In this document: piece by piece, positions 52,745 to 61,804 of the stretch | Position numbering within the stretch: the first letter of the stretch is position 1 | How the letters are laid out: each line of letters opens with the position of its first letter | Source: Mangrovicella endophytica | Lineage (GTDB): Bacteria; Pseudomonadota; Alphaproteobacteria; Rhizobiales; Rhizobiaceae | Length of the DNA stretch: 64,000 nucleotides | Assembly: GCF_002893625.1 (NCBI RefSeq) | Contig: NZ_PKMZ01000006.1 | Location: 62,001-126,000, forward strand | Direction of reading: 5' to 3' | Notes under the pieces: model-generated | What the model was told of the DNA's origin: nothing | Seen by the model: the letters and a program-made list of their open reading frames with translations, nothing else | Databases searched by the model: none | Made by a program: the position numbers and the translations under genes

Positions 52745-54389
52745 GCTCATTGTTCCCGACAGCTTCGACCGCCGCCGCAATGGCGATCTCGATGGGTTCC
52801 CCGCCCGCATCGGCGCCCGGATCGGAGCGCAGCGTGGCTGACCGGTTCTCCGCCATGCGGCTCCAGACCGGTTCGAGCGCGCGCCGCGCATCGACATAGG
52901 CGGGAAAGAGGCGCCCGTAGGTCTCAGCCAGCCTCGCATCCGGCGGCTCCGGCGTTTCAAGCAGCGGCGTTACCCATTCAGCGATGCAGTCCTCCATGCT
53001 GCGATAGGCGCCGACGGCAACGGCCGCCATCATCGCTGCGCCTGCAGCACCGGCCTCTTCGCGCCCCGAGATGCGCACGGGCGCGCCGACGACTGCCGCC
53101 AGCACGGAGCGCAAGGCGCGCGAGCGCGCCGCTCCACCCGTCAGCCGTAACTCACCCGGCATCCGCCCCATCGCGGCGTAGCAGTCCCGGGCTGCCATGC
53201 CGAGGCCTTCGGTCACGGCACGCAGGAGGTCCGGGAAACGATGCCCGCTGGACAGGCCGACAAAGCTCGCCCGCGCATCCGAATTGACGAACGGACCCCG
53301 TTCACCCGCCGAGATGTAGGGGTGGTAGAGCAGCGCGCCGGGCTCGCTGCGGGCCAGCCAGCCATCGATCCTGGCGACGAGCTCCGCCTTCGACGGTGCA
53401 TCGCCGAACTCACTGACGAGATCGGATGCGAGCCCGAGCGCCCAATCGATATTGAGCGTCGCCGCCATGTTGGTCTGCACCTGCGTGACCATGTCCGGCA
53501 GAGGCAGTGCGATGACATAGCCCGTTCCCTCGGCGTTGAGGGCGACCTCGCCGCTTCTCACCGCACGCATATGAACGCCGGTGGACCCGACGGTGGAACA
53601 GGCGACGTCGGGATCGCCGGTGTGGACGCCGGCGCCGAGCGCCGTCATCACCATGTCGACATAGCCAAGGCTGACCGGCGTGCCCGCCGGAAGCCCCGTC
53701 TCAGCCGCCGCGCGTGCCGAAAGTGGATGCGTTACTTCAGTCCCGTCGACGATGTCCGGCAGGAGCCGGCGGTGGCCTTGCAGGCCGAGAGCCGCGATCA
53801 CGCCGTCGTCGTAGCGACGATTACGGAAGTTGCCGAAGGTGAAACTCATCTCCGAGGGGTCGGAGGCCCGCACCCCGGTCAGGTTGAGGTAGAGCCAGTC
53901 CTTGCAGTGGAGTGCCACCTCGGCCCGGTCCAGCAGGTCGGGAGAGGTCGCCGCCATGTGCGCCAGCTGCGCGCCCTGCTGGCAGGTATTGAGGCCGGTG
54001 CCGGTCGCCTCAAAACGGCGGCGCTCGCCGGCGCCGGACCGCAGGCGGCGCACCGTCGGCGCGGAGCGGGTATCGAGCCAGAGCCAGGCGTCCGTGACCG
54101 GCCGGTCGTCCGGGCCGACGAGCCAGGTGCCGTCACCCTGTCCGGTCACGGCCACCGCCGCCACGCGACTTGCCAGATCGTCCACCTTGTCGCCGAGCCC
54201 GCGCAGCGCCGCCACGCAGTCGGTCCAGGTCTGATCCATCGACTGGATGGCCGCGCCATCCGGCCGCTCGACATAACGGTTCAGCACCGAGGCAGAGCCG
54301 ATCTGCCGGCCGCTCAGGTCGAAGGCCACCGCCTTGACCACGGAGGTGCCGGCGTCGATGCCGATGAGGATGTCGGCCTCACGCGCCAT
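52737..54389 (-). CDS. eryA: Erythritol kinase (FGGY family)
   Basis: 550 residues. Actin-like ATPase fold: N-terminal phosphate loop IGIDAGTSVVKAVAFDLSGR, AVTGQGDGTWLV, second-half VACSTVGSTGVHMRAV and LRLTGGAARSRALRSVLA. Phosphorylates erythritol at C4 to commit it. ATG at 54389 chosen with AGGACG upstream; the longer frame adds Arg/Gly residues only. Third residue group after eryD (103-base gap) and overlapping eryB. Confidence 0.86.
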   Translation of the reverse strand: MAREADILIGIDAGTSVVKAVAFDLSGRQIGSASVLNRYVERPDGAAIQSMDQTWTDCVAALRGLGDKVDDLASRVAAVAVTGQGDGTWLVGPDDRPVTDAWLWLDTRSAPTVRRLRSGAGERRRFEATGTGLNTCQQGAQLAHMAATSPDLLDRAEVALHCKDWLYLNLTGVRASDPSEMSFTFGNFRNRRYDDGVIAALGLQGHRRLLPDIVDGTEVTHPLSARAAAETGLPAGTPVSLGYVDMVMTALGAGVHTGDPDVACSTVGSTGVHMRAVRSGEVALNAEGTGYVIALPLPDMVTQVQTNMAATLNIDWALGLASDLVSEFGDAPSKAELVARIDGWLARSEPGALLYHPYISAGERGPFVNSDARASFVGLSSGHRFPDLLRAVTEGLGMAARDCYAAMGRMPGELRLTGGAARSRALRSVLAAVVGAPVRISGREEAGAAGAAMMAAVAVGAYRSMEDCIAEWVTPLLETPEPPDARLAETYGRLFPAYVDARRALEPVWSRMAENRSATLRSDPGADAGGEPIEIAIAAAVEAVGNNEHD

Positions 54390-54492
54390 GGCGCCGTCCT
54401 GCCGATAGCTGCGGCCGCGGCTCGTTACGGCGTGTCCTCCACCCGCGATCAATCTCGTCTGTCATGGCAACGCAGCCCCTCCTCGGGCTTCG

Positions 54493-55458
54493 TCAGGACG
54501 CTTGTCCGCTCATCAGTTCGCGGGCTGTTCGTTCGTCGGTGATCAGCCCGGCCAGATAGCCGCTGTGCAGCACCGCGGCGATGCCGTCGATCTTGCTCGG
54601 CCCGCCGGCGAAGGCCACGATCCGCCTGCCCTTGAGATGATCGAGCGGTGGCGTGACGATCCGGCTAGCGAGCGACGTCTCGACCGGCTGGCCGGCGGTA
54701 TCGAAGAAGTGCCCGAGCATCTCGCCGACGCCGCCGCGCCGGCGCACCTCCTCGATCTCCTCCAGATAGATCATGCCCGTCGCGACGAGCTGCGCGTCGA
54801 GCTGCACCGTGCCGATGCCGACCACCATCAGGTCCGTCTGGCGCGTCAGCTCGGCCACCTCGGCAACGCCGCGTTGCGACAGGAGCACGTCGCGATCGGC
54901 GGCGGTGTTCGCGGCGAACGGGATCGGCATCACATAGGCCGAGGCGTTCGCCTTCTCGGCCATCCTGTGCATCACATCATGCGGGTTGGCGGCGTAGTTG
55001 CGCATCAGCCCGCCCATCAGCGACACGAAGCGCACGGGGCCGGCGTCCACATGCGGCATCGCCGCGATGGCGGCGGCAAGCGTGCGACCATGCCCCAGCC
55101 CAATGATGCCGTGTTTCAGCCCCTCGATCTCACGGCGCAGGAACGACGCACCGGCGCTGCCGAGCGCGCGCAACGGCAGGCCGTCTTCGTGGAGGTCCGG
55201 CACGATCTCGCAATAGGCGAGGCCGTATCGCCGCGAAATCTCGCTCTCCAGCATGACGCATTCGGCGACGTCACCGACCACTGTCACGCGGATGGCGCCG
55301 CTTTGATAGGCCCAACTGATCAGGCGATGCGCCTTGGCGTTGGACACACCGAGACGTTCGGCCACTTCGACCTGTGTCAGCCCGCCGGCGTAGTGGAGCC
55401 AGGCCGCCCGGATCGCGAGGCTATCGTCCGAGCCGCGGGCCGCGGCAGTCTTGGCCAT
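54493..55458 (-). CDS. eryD: SorC-type transcriptional regulator (EryD)
   Basis: 321 residues. N-terminal helix-turn-helix (AIRAAWLHYAGGLTQVEVAE, then VSNAKAHRLISWAYQSG) and a sugar-phosphate-isomerase-like effector domain (SorC/DeoR-C type: ALGSAGASFLRREIEGLKHG, IGLGHGRT, VVGIGTVQLD, GPSKIDGIAAVL). In Brucella EryD represses the ery operon and is relieved by erythritol. GAGG lies 4 bases before the ATG at 55458. A 12-nt inverted repeat 19-51 bases upstream of this start is the likely operator. Confidence 0.88.
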   Translation of the reverse strand: MAKTAAARGSDDSLAIRAAWLHYAGGLTQVEVAERLGVSNAKAHRLISWAYQSGAIRVTVVGDVAECVMLESEISRRYGLAYCEIVPDLHEDGLPLRALGSAGASFLRREIEGLKHGIIGLGHGRTLAAAIAAMPHVDAGPVRFVSLMGGLMRNYAANPHDVMHRMAEKANASAYVMPIPFAANTAADRDVLLSQRGVAEVAELTRQTDLMVVGIGTVQLDAQLVATGMIYLEEIEEVRRRGGVGEMLGHFFDTAGQPVETSLASRIVTPPLDHLKGRRIVAFAGGPSKIDGIAAVLHSGYLAGLITDERTARELMSGQAS

Positions 55459-55476
55459 GCTGCCTCGCTCCCGCGC

Positions 55477-55509
55477 TGCAATATTTTTCACTGAGACAAA
55501 ATTATTGCA
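55477..55509. promoter_or_regulatory. Inverted repeat, candidate EryD operator
   Basis: TGCAATATTTTT (55477-55488) and AAAATTATTGCA (55498-55509) are inverted repeats matching at 11 of 12 positions, separated by 9 bases. The stretch is the most AT-rich in the divergent gap, so it probably overlaps the eryD promoter. SorC-type regulators bind such extended repeats. Confidence 0.65.
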
Positions 55510-55667
55510 TCCGGCGCGTTTTCGTCAATAAGATAGCGCCAGCATCAGGTCGGGGTCCTCAGCGCGGCCACCGATGGTGAGCCGGCAAAACGGATGGGAG
55601 GAGACCGTTCCGCAGAGCTGGCCGGGAGATCGACGATGAGCAGAGCCAGACGCTTGTTTGCAGATAC

Positions 55668-55683
55668 GGGTGCCGCGGCACCC
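55668..55683. repeat. Perfect 16-nt palindrome GGGTGCCGCGGCACCC
   Basis: Fully self-complementary, 110 bases upstream of the DUF2291 gene start, in the leader of the rightward importer operon. As DNA it could be a protein-binding site; as RNA a tight hairpin in the leader. Not a copy of the EryD-type repeat. Confidence 0.45.
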
Positions 55684-55793
55684 GCGCGTTAGCGGCGGCG
55701 CATCCGCGGCAGCAGGATGGCCGCCCGCGTCCGTAACGCCGTGATCGCAACAGCATTCGCACCGCTCGATCGCTCAACCCCGAGGGGACATCC

Positions 55794-56453
55794 ATGACTT
55801 ACCAAGCTGGCACCCGCCCCGCACGCCGATCCGGCAACGGCGCCATGCGCATTGGCGTCGCGGCTGCGCTCGGCGTGACGCTCGTGGCGGCCATGGCGCT
55901 GGACACGACGGTCGTGCGGATCGGCTCGGAAAATGACGCGAGAACCGCAGCCTTTTCCCCGGAGCAGTTCGGCGCCAGTCAGTTCCCGACGGTCCAGGCC
56001 GATGTCGAAGCCCGTGCGGTTGCCGCGCCTGAACTCGCCGCGGCGATTGCCGCCGACAAGGCGGCCGCCAGCGTCAAGTATGGCGTCGCCGCGGGAACCG
56101 GGGCCGTGATGGCGGTGAAGTTCACCGGTGTCGTCGGCGAGGGCAAGTCCGGCGTCTACAAGGTCGCGGTGCCGGACCTGCCGCCCGAGCTGACGGTGCG
56201 CGTGCAGACCGGGCCTGCCATCAACGGCACCGACCTGCGCGATGCCACGGGCAAGATCGGCTTCGACCAGTTCAAGAACCAGATCGAGTATCAGAACGCC
56301 GGCTCGGCGCTGAACAACGCGATGAAGAGCCAAGTGCTTGCCGGTATCGACGGCGCCAGCCTGCCCGGCAAGACGATCACCGTCACCGGCGTCTTCAAGC
56401 TCATCAATCCGAAGAGCTGGCTGGTGACGCCGGTGCGGCTGGAGGTGCAATGA
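55794..56453 (+). CDS. DUF2291 family exported protein
   Basis: 219 residues. N-terminal signal-anchor helix (about 18-37, RIGVAAALGVTLVAAMA), then a domain with GVVGEGKSGVYKVAVPDLPP and QTGPAINGTDLRDATGKIGF. DUF2291 proteins accompany sugar ABC importers, as here, with no established function; a periplasmic accessory role is likely. First gene of the importer operon; its end overlaps the ATPase start by 4 bases (ATGA). Confidence 0.82.
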   Translation: MTYQAGTRPARRSGNGAMRIGVAAALGVTLVAAMALDTTVVRIGSENDARTAAFSPEQFGASQFPTVQADVEARAVAAPELAAAIAADKAAASVKYGVAAGTGAVMAVKFTGVVGEGKSGVYKVAVPDLPPELTVRVQTGPAINGTDLRDATGKIGFDQFKNQIEYQNAGSALNNAMKSQVLAGIDGASLPGKTITVTGVFKLINPKSWLVTPVRLEVQ

Positions 56454-58012
56454 GCGCACCCGCCGCTTCTCGCGTCGAGGCCAGCGGCATTACCGGCCGC
56501 ATCGGCGAAGCCGTCCTGTCGGCGCGCAACGTCGCCAAGTCCTATGGCAACATCCAGGCGCTGAAGGGCGTCAACTTCGAGGTCCATCGTGGCCAGGTGA
56601 CGACGCTGTTCGGCGAGAACGGCGCCGGCAAGTCGACGCTGATGCGCATCCTTTCCGGGGTCAACAAGCCGACCTCAGGCGAGATCATCCTCGACGGCGA
56701 GCCGGTGGTCTTCCACTCGGCCTCCGAGGCGCGCGACCGTGGCATCTCCATCATTCACCAGGAGCTGAGCCTCGCGCCCAATCTCAGCGTGCGCGACAAC
56801 ATCTTCATGGGCCGCGAGCTGCGCACCGCCACCGGCGTGGACTTCGCCGAGGAGGAGCGCCAGACCCGCGCCCTGATGGCGGAGCTCGAAGAGGACATCG
56901 ATCCCCTGACGCCTGTCGAGGAATTGCGGCTCGGCCAGCAGCAGATCGTTGAGATCGCGCGGGCGCTGTCAGTGAATTCGCGCATCCTGATCATGGACGA
57001 GCCGACCTCGGCGCTGTCGGCCTCCGAGGTCGAGGTGCTGTTCAAGGTGATCCGCGACCTGAAGGCGCGCGGCGTCTCCATCGTCTACATCTCGCATCAC
57101 CTGGAAGAAGCGCTGCAGATCACCGACCATGCGGTCGTGCTGCGCGATGGCACCATGACTGCCTATGCCGAGCGCAAGGACATCGATCTCGAATGGATCG
57201 TGCGCAACATGGTCGGCGAGAACTTCGATCTCGGCTCCCCGCCGACCGGCCATGCGATCGGCGACGTCGCGCTCGCGATCCAGGGTGTCAGTGTTCCCGA
57301 CGCCGCCCGCCCGGACCGCATGGTAGTGGATGGGCTGTCGCTGGATGTGCGGGCTGGCGAGATCGTCTGTATCTACGGCCTGATGGGCGCCGGTCGCACG
57401 GAGCTGCTGGAATGCGTCGCCGGACGGGTGCGCGCCAGCGGCGGGCAGATCCTCCTGGAGGGCCAGGACGTCTCGCACCTGTCGATCGCCGAGCGCATTG
57501 CGCGGGGGCTCGTCCTCGTGCCGGAGGACCGCCAGCGCGATGGCCTCGTGCAGACCATGAGCGTCGGGCAGAATCTCTCCATCGCCAGCATTGCGGCCTT
57601 CACCAAAGGGCTCTTCACCTCGCGCTCGCGCGAGCAGGCGCTGGTCGAGCGCTCCATTCGCAACGTCCAGATCAAGACCGACGGCGGTCGTGCACCGATC
57701 GGCTCCCTGTCGGGCGGCAACCAGCAGAAGGTGGTCATTGGCAAGATGCTGGCGACGGAACCGTCGGTGGTTCTCCTCGACGAGCCGAGCCGCGGCATCG
57801 ACATCGGCGCCAAGGGGGAGGTCTTCCGCCTCCTTGCTGAGGGGGCAAGGTCGGGGCTGGCAGTGATCTACTCGACCTCGGAGGTCGGCGAGTGCCTGTC
57901 GATCGCCCACCGCATCATCGTGATGAGCCGCGGCCGGATCTCCGCCGAGTTCGGATCGAACGTCACGAAGGAAGAGATCATGGCCGCCTCGGGCGAAGCC
58001 GTGGTCCACTGA
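56450..58012 (+). CDS. Sugar ABC importer ATPase (two nucleotide-binding domains)
   Basis: 520 residues, RbsA/XylG type. Domain 1: Walker A GENGAGKST, signature LRLGQQQ, Walker B LIMDEPT. Domain 2: degenerate Walker A GLMGAGRTE, signature LSGGNQQK, Walker B VLLDEPS. The substituted Walker A in the second copy is normal for this carbohydrate-uptake class 2 family. In this locus it probably corresponds to Brucella EryE. Overlaps DUF2291; the permease starts 26 bases downstream. Confidence 0.92.
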   Translation: MSAPAASRVEASGITGRIGEAVLSARNVAKSYGNIQALKGVNFEVHRGQVTTLFGENGAGKSTLMRILSGVNKPTSGEIILDGEPVVFHSASEARDRGISIIHQELSLAPNLSVRDNIFMGRELRTATGVDFAEEERQTRALMAELEEDIDPLTPVEELRLGQQQIVEIARALSVNSRILIMDEPTSALSASEVEVLFKVIRDLKARGVSIVYISHHLEEALQITDHAVVLRDGTMTAYAERKDIDLEWIVRNMVGENFDLGSPPTGHAIGDVALAIQGVSVPDAARPDRMVVDGLSLDVRAGEIVCIYGLMGAGRTELLECVAGRVRASGGQILLEGQDVSHLSIAERIARGLVLVPEDRQRDGLVQTMSVGQNLSIASIAAFTKGLFTSRSREQALVERSIRNVQIKTDGGRAPIGSLSGGNQQKVVIGKMLATEPSVVLLDEPSRGIDIGAKGEVFRLLAEGARSGLAVIYSTSEVGECLSIAHRIIVMSRGRISAEFGSNVTKEEIMAASGEAVVH

Positions 58013-58038
58013 AGAACGAGAAAGCCGGAGCCTTCCGC

Positions 58039-59139
58039 ATGACCGACGTCAGCCCCGCCGACAAGCGAGCGCGCCGCGAAAGCCTCGGCAGCGGCTTCGA
58101 TCTCGGCCGCATCCTGCTCGAGGGCCGCGCCTTCTTCGCACTGATCGCGATCATCGTGGTCTTCTCGATCCTGTCGCCCTTCTACTTCTCCACCAGCAAC
58201 TTCCTGATCATGGCCTCGCATGTCGCCATCTTCGGCCTCCTGGCGATCGGCATGCTGCTGGTGATCCTGACCGGCGGCATCGACCTGTCGGTCGGCTCGA
58301 CCCTCGGCCTTGCCGGCGTGATCGCGGGCTTCCTGATGCAGGGCGTGCAGCTGGATGCCTTCGGCGTCGTCCTCTACCCGCCGGTCTGGGTGGTGGTGGT
58401 CCTGACGCTTTGCGTCGGCGCGCTGGTGGGGGCGATCAATGGCGTCCTCATCGCCTACTTCAAGGTGCCGGCCTTTGTCGCAACGCTCGGCCTGCTTTAT
58501 GTCGCGCGCGGCATCGCGCTCCTGATGACCAACGGCCTGACCTACAACAATCTCGGCGGCCGGCCGGAGCTCGGCAACACCGGCTTCAACTGGCTCGGCT
58601 TCGACCGGCTGTTCACGGTGCCGATCGGCGTCATCATCCTCGCCGTGGTCGCGCTCGTCTGCAGCGTTCTCCTCAATCGCACCGCCTTCGGGCGCTGGGT
58701 CTATTCGACCGGCGGTAATGCCAGAGCTGCGGAACTGTCGGGCGTGCCGGTCAAGCGCGTCCAGGTCACCGTCTACATCCTCTCCGGCATCTGCGCGGCG
58801 ATCGCCGGCCTCGTCCTGTCCTCGCAGCTCACCTCGGCCGGCCCGACGGCGGGCACGACCTACGAGCTGACGGCGATCGCGGCGGTCGTCATCGGCGGCG
58901 CGGCGCTGACCGGCGGGCGCGGCAACATCCGCGGCACCATGCTCGGCGCCTTCGTGATCGGCTTCCTCTCGGACGGCCTCGTGATCATCGGCGTCTCGTC
59001 CTACTGGCAGACCGTCTTCACCGGCGCGGTGATCGTCCTCGCCGTGCTTCTGAACTCGATCCAGTACGGCCGGCGCCGGGCCCGACCGGCGGCTGCGGCC
59101 GCGACACCCACTTCTTCGCCAACCGGATCTGCGGCCTGA
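58039..59139 (+). CDS. Sugar ABC importer permease (RbsC type)
   Basis: 366 residues, about ten helices. Contains LTGGIDLSVGSTLGLAG (the IDLSVG signature), FVATLGLLYVARGIAL and TAIAAVVIGGAALTGGRGNI near the end, all family marks. A single permease gene means it would act as a homodimer. The C-terminal tail (Arg/Ala/Pro-rich) is dispensable-looking. ATG at 58039 used; upstream in-frame codons belong to the ATPase region. Likely EryF counterpart. Confidence 0.92.
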   Translation: MTDVSPADKRARRESLGSGFDLGRILLEGRAFFALIAIIVVFSILSPFYFSTSNFLIMASHVAIFGLLAIGMLLVILTGGIDLSVGSTLGLAGVIAGFLMQGVQLDAFGVVLYPPVWVVVVLTLCVGALVGAINGVLIAYFKVPAFVATLGLLYVARGIALLMTNGLTYNNLGGRPELGNTGFNWLGFDRLFTVPIGVIILAVVALVCSVLLNRTAFGRWVYSTGGNARAAELSGVPVKRVQVTVYILSGICAAIAGLVLSSQLTSAGPTAGTTYELTAIAAVVIGGAALTGGRGNIRGTMLGAFVIGFLSDGLVIIGVSSYWQTVFTGAVIVLAVLLNSIQYGRRRARPAAAAATPTSSPTGSAA

Positions 59140-59206
59140 AGCCACCCGGGCGGGGAGGCGCCGGGCAACCGGCATCATTGACGTTCAACAAGGGAGAGAA
59201 ACCACC

Positions 59207-60160
59207 ATGTTCACCGCAACCCGGCGCCTTCTTCTTGCAGCGGCCGCCATCACCGTCTCGGCCGTGATCGCCGGCCCGGCCTTCGCTGCCGGGCAAATCT
59301 CGATCATCGTCAACGACCCCTCGAACCCCTACTGGTTCACCGAGGGCGAAGTCGCAAAGGCACAGGCCGAGAAGCTTGGCTACACCGCGTCAGTTGGTGC
59401 CCATAAGGGCGACACCAACACCGAAAGCCGCCTGATCGACACCGCCATCACCAACCAGTCGGTCGCGATCATCCTCGATCCGGCCAATGCCGACGGGTCT
59501 GTGGGCGCGGTGCAGAAGGCCGTGTCCGCCGGCATTCCGGTGATCCTCGTCAATGCCGAGATCAATCAGGAGGGGCTTGCCAAGGCGCAGCTCGTCTCCA
59601 ACAATGCGCAGGGCGCCGCTCTGGGTGCCCAGCAGTGGGTGGAGAGCATTGGCGACAAGGGCAAGTATGTCGAGCTCTTCGGCGCTCCGTCCGACAACAA
59701 CGCCCAGACCCGCTCCAACGGCTACGAGACCGTGCTGAGCCAGTACCCCGATCTCGAGAAGGTCGGCCAGGAAGTCGCCAACTGGGACCGTACCCAGGGC
59801 TACAACAAGATGCAGAGCCTCCTGCAGGCCAACCCCAACATCAACGGCGTCATCAGCGGCAATGACGAGATGGCTCTCGGCGCCATCGCGGCGCTGAAGG
59901 AAGCCGGCAAGCTTGCCGACGTGAAGGTCGGCGGCTTCGACGGTTCGCCCGATGCGGTTGCCGCCATCAAGGCGGGCGAACTCCAGTATACCGTGCTGCA
60001 GCCGGTCGCCGTCTTCTCCGCCGAGGCGGTCAAGCAGGCCGATAGCTTCATCAAGAACGGCAAGACCGGCGTCGACAAGGAGAAGCAGCTCTTCGACTGC
60101 CTCCTGATCACCAAGGACAATGTCGACAAGTACACCGCGGCCTTCACGCTCAGCGAGTGA
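59207..60160 (+). CDS. Sugar ABC importer periplasmic binding protein
   Basis: 317 residues, periplasmic-binding protein type 1 (RbsB). Signal peptide with cleavage after AFA (about residue 27). AAGGGAGAG precedes the ATG by about 9 bases, the strongest ribosome binding site of the operon, as expected for the most abundant component. Signature VISGNDEMALGAIAAL and VGGFDGSPDAVAAI. A 14-bp hairpin follows the stop. Likely EryG counterpart; ligand (erythritol or other tetritol) inferred from the locus. Confidence 0.92.
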   Translation: MFTATRRLLLAAAAITVSAVIAGPAFAAGQISIIVNDPSNPYWFTEGEVAKAQAEKLGYTASVGAHKGDTNTESRLIDTAITNQSVAIILDPANADGSVGAVQKAVSAGIPVILVNAEINQEGLAKAQLVSNNAQGAALGAQQWVESIGDKGKYVELFGAPSDNNAQTRSNGYETVLSQYPDLEKVGQEVANWDRTQGYNKMQSLLQANPNINGVISGNDEMALGAIAALKEAGKLADVKVGGFDGSPDAVAAIKAGELQYTVLQPVAVFSAEAVKQADSFIKNGKTGVDKEKQLFDCLLITKDNVDKYTAAFTLSE

Positions 60161-60164
60161 TATG

Positions 60165-60200
60165 AAGGGCCGGGGCGCTGGAAACGGCGCCTCGGCCCTT
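60165..60200 (+). terminator. Hairpin after the binding-protein gene
   Basis: AAGGGCCGGGGCGC and GGCGCCTCGGCCCTT pair over about 14 bp (one G-U) around a 7-base loop, directly after the binding-protein stop. No U-run. It may protect or partly terminate the message before the kinase gene. Confidence 0.5.
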
Positions 60201-60275
60201 CCGCTACTGTTCCTGCCGGTCCTGCGCCCGCCGCGATCGTAACCGCGGCGGCGAATTTTCAGCGAAGCATCGCCC

Positions 60276-61802
60276 ATGCCCAGCCTGCTCGGCATCGACA
60301 ACGGCCTGACGGTGACCAAGGCCGTCATCTTCGACGTCGACGGCTCGCCGCTGGCGACCGCCCGGCGCCGCGTGCCGCAATCGATCCCCGAGCCGCGCCG
60401 CATCGAGCGCGACATGGCGGGCCTCTGGCGCGCCACCGCCGAAGCCATTGCCGAGGCCGTTGCCGCCTGCGGCCGGCCCGCCAGCGACATCGCTGCGGTG
60501 GCCGCGACCGCCCATGGCGACGGGCTCTATCTTCTCGACGGGGAGCGTCAGCCGCTCGGTCCCGGCATCCTGTCGCTCGACAGCCGTGCCGGCGCGACGG
60601 TACGCGCCTGGGAGCAGGCGGGACTGTTTCCCGATCTTCTGGCCGCGACCGGCCAGCACCCGCATGTCTCGGCGCCCTCGGCGCTGCTCGGCTGGATTCA
60701 CGACCACGAGCCGGAGCGCTTCGCCCGCATCGCGCATGTGCTCGCCTGCAAGGACTGGCTGCGCTTCTGCCTCACCGGCACGATCGGCACCGACCGGACG
60801 GAAGCCAGCATCTCCTTCACCGATGTCCGCACGCAGGACTATTCGCCCGAGGCGCTGCGGCTCTACGGCCTTGCGGCGCTGACAGACGCGCTGCCGCCGG
60901 TTGCCCACTCCGCCAGCATCGTCGGGTACGTCACGGCGCAGGCTGCGGCGCTGACCGGCCTGGCGGAAGGCACACCGGTGGCGGCCGGGCTTCACGACGT
61001 CACCGCCTCGGCCCTCGGTATCGGCGCCCATCGGCCGGGCGTCGCCGGCATCGTCGCCGGCACCTACTCGATCAACGAGGTGGTCACCAGCGAACCGGCT
61101 GTTGATCCCGGCTGGTTCTGCCGCAACGCCATCGAGCCGGGCCAGTGGAACGCCATGTCGATCTCCCCGGCCTCTGCGGCGAACTACGACTGGTTTCTCG
61201 ATACGCTGTGCAAGGACCTGCAGGCAGAGGCCGCGCAGACCGGCGGTTCGGCCCATGAGGCCCTCGGCCGCCGCGTGGAAGCGGCGCTCGAGAAGCCCTC
61301 GACGCTCCTCTTCCACCCCTACCTCTTCGGCTCGCCGCATGGTGATGCCGCAAGCGGCAGCTTCATCGGCCTGCGCGGCTGGCATGACAGGAGCGACATG
61401 CTGCGCGCTGTGCTGGAAGGGATCGCCTTCAACCACCGCAGCCATGTCGATGCGCTGCGGGCCGGTTTTGGCATCGGCGCGGCGCGGCTGACCGGCGGTA
61501 TTTCGCGCAATCCCGTCTTCGTGCAGCTGTTTGCCGATGTCCTCGGCCTGCCAGTCACTGTCACGGCAACGGATGAAGCCGCGGCCTGGGGTGCGGCACT
61601 CTGTGCCGGCACGGCCGCAGGTCTCTATGCGTCCGTCCAGGACGATCCGCGTGACCTCGACGCGGCGAGCCACACCCACGACCCCGATCCCGGACGACGT
61701 GCCGCGTATGACAGGCGGTACCGGATCTATGACCGCATCGTCGGCGCGCTGAAGCCGGTCTGGCCCGAGATCGAAGCGCTCGACCTGGAGCAGATGGGAT
61801 AG
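60276..61802 (+). CDS. Second FGGY carbohydrate kinase
   Basis: 508 residues. LLGIDNGLTVTKAVIFDVDG (phosphate loop), AATAHGDGLYLLDG, GIVAGTYSINEV, LTGGISRNPVFVQLFADVLG. FGGY fold like L-xylulose or erythritol kinases, but not a close copy of the kinase at 52737 (the loop DNGLTVTK differs from DAGTSVVK). It may phosphorylate a second alditol or ketose. Divided from the importer genes by a hairpin, with a 115-base gap, and from the dehydrogenase by two bases. Substrate unknown. Confidence 0.85.
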   Translation: MPSLLGIDNGLTVTKAVIFDVDGSPLATARRRVPQSIPEPRRIERDMAGLWRATAEAIAEAVAACGRPASDIAAVAATAHGDGLYLLDGERQPLGPGILSLDSRAGATVRAWEQAGLFPDLLAATGQHPHVSAPSALLGWIHDHEPERFARIAHVLACKDWLRFCLTGTIGTDRTEASISFTDVRTQDYSPEALRLYGLAALTDALPPVAHSASIVGYVTAQAAALTGLAEGTPVAAGLHDVTASALGIGAHRPGVAGIVAGTYSINEVVTSEPAVDPGWFCRNAIEPGQWNAMSISPASAANYDWFLDTLCKDLQAEAAQTGGSAHEALGRRVEAALEKPSTLLFHPYLFGSPHGDAASGSFIGLRGWHDRSDMLRAVLEGIAFNHRSHVDALRAGFGIGAARLTGGISRNPVFVQLFADVLGLPVTVTATDEAAAWGAALCAGTAAGLYASVQDDPRDLDAASHTHDPDPGRRAAYDRRYRIYDRIVGALKPVWPEIEALDLEQMG

Positions 61803-61804
61803 CG

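Noticed and set aside
50285-53287. 1000-codon rightward frame over eryC/eryB/eryA
   Set aside because: Antisense to three genes with recognisable active-site motifs; composition of a shadow frame.
59175-59185. TTGACGTTCAA near the binding-protein gene, resembling an FNR half-site pair
   Set aside because: Spacer is 3 instead of 4 bases and it sits in the intergenic leader of a sugar importer; not counted.
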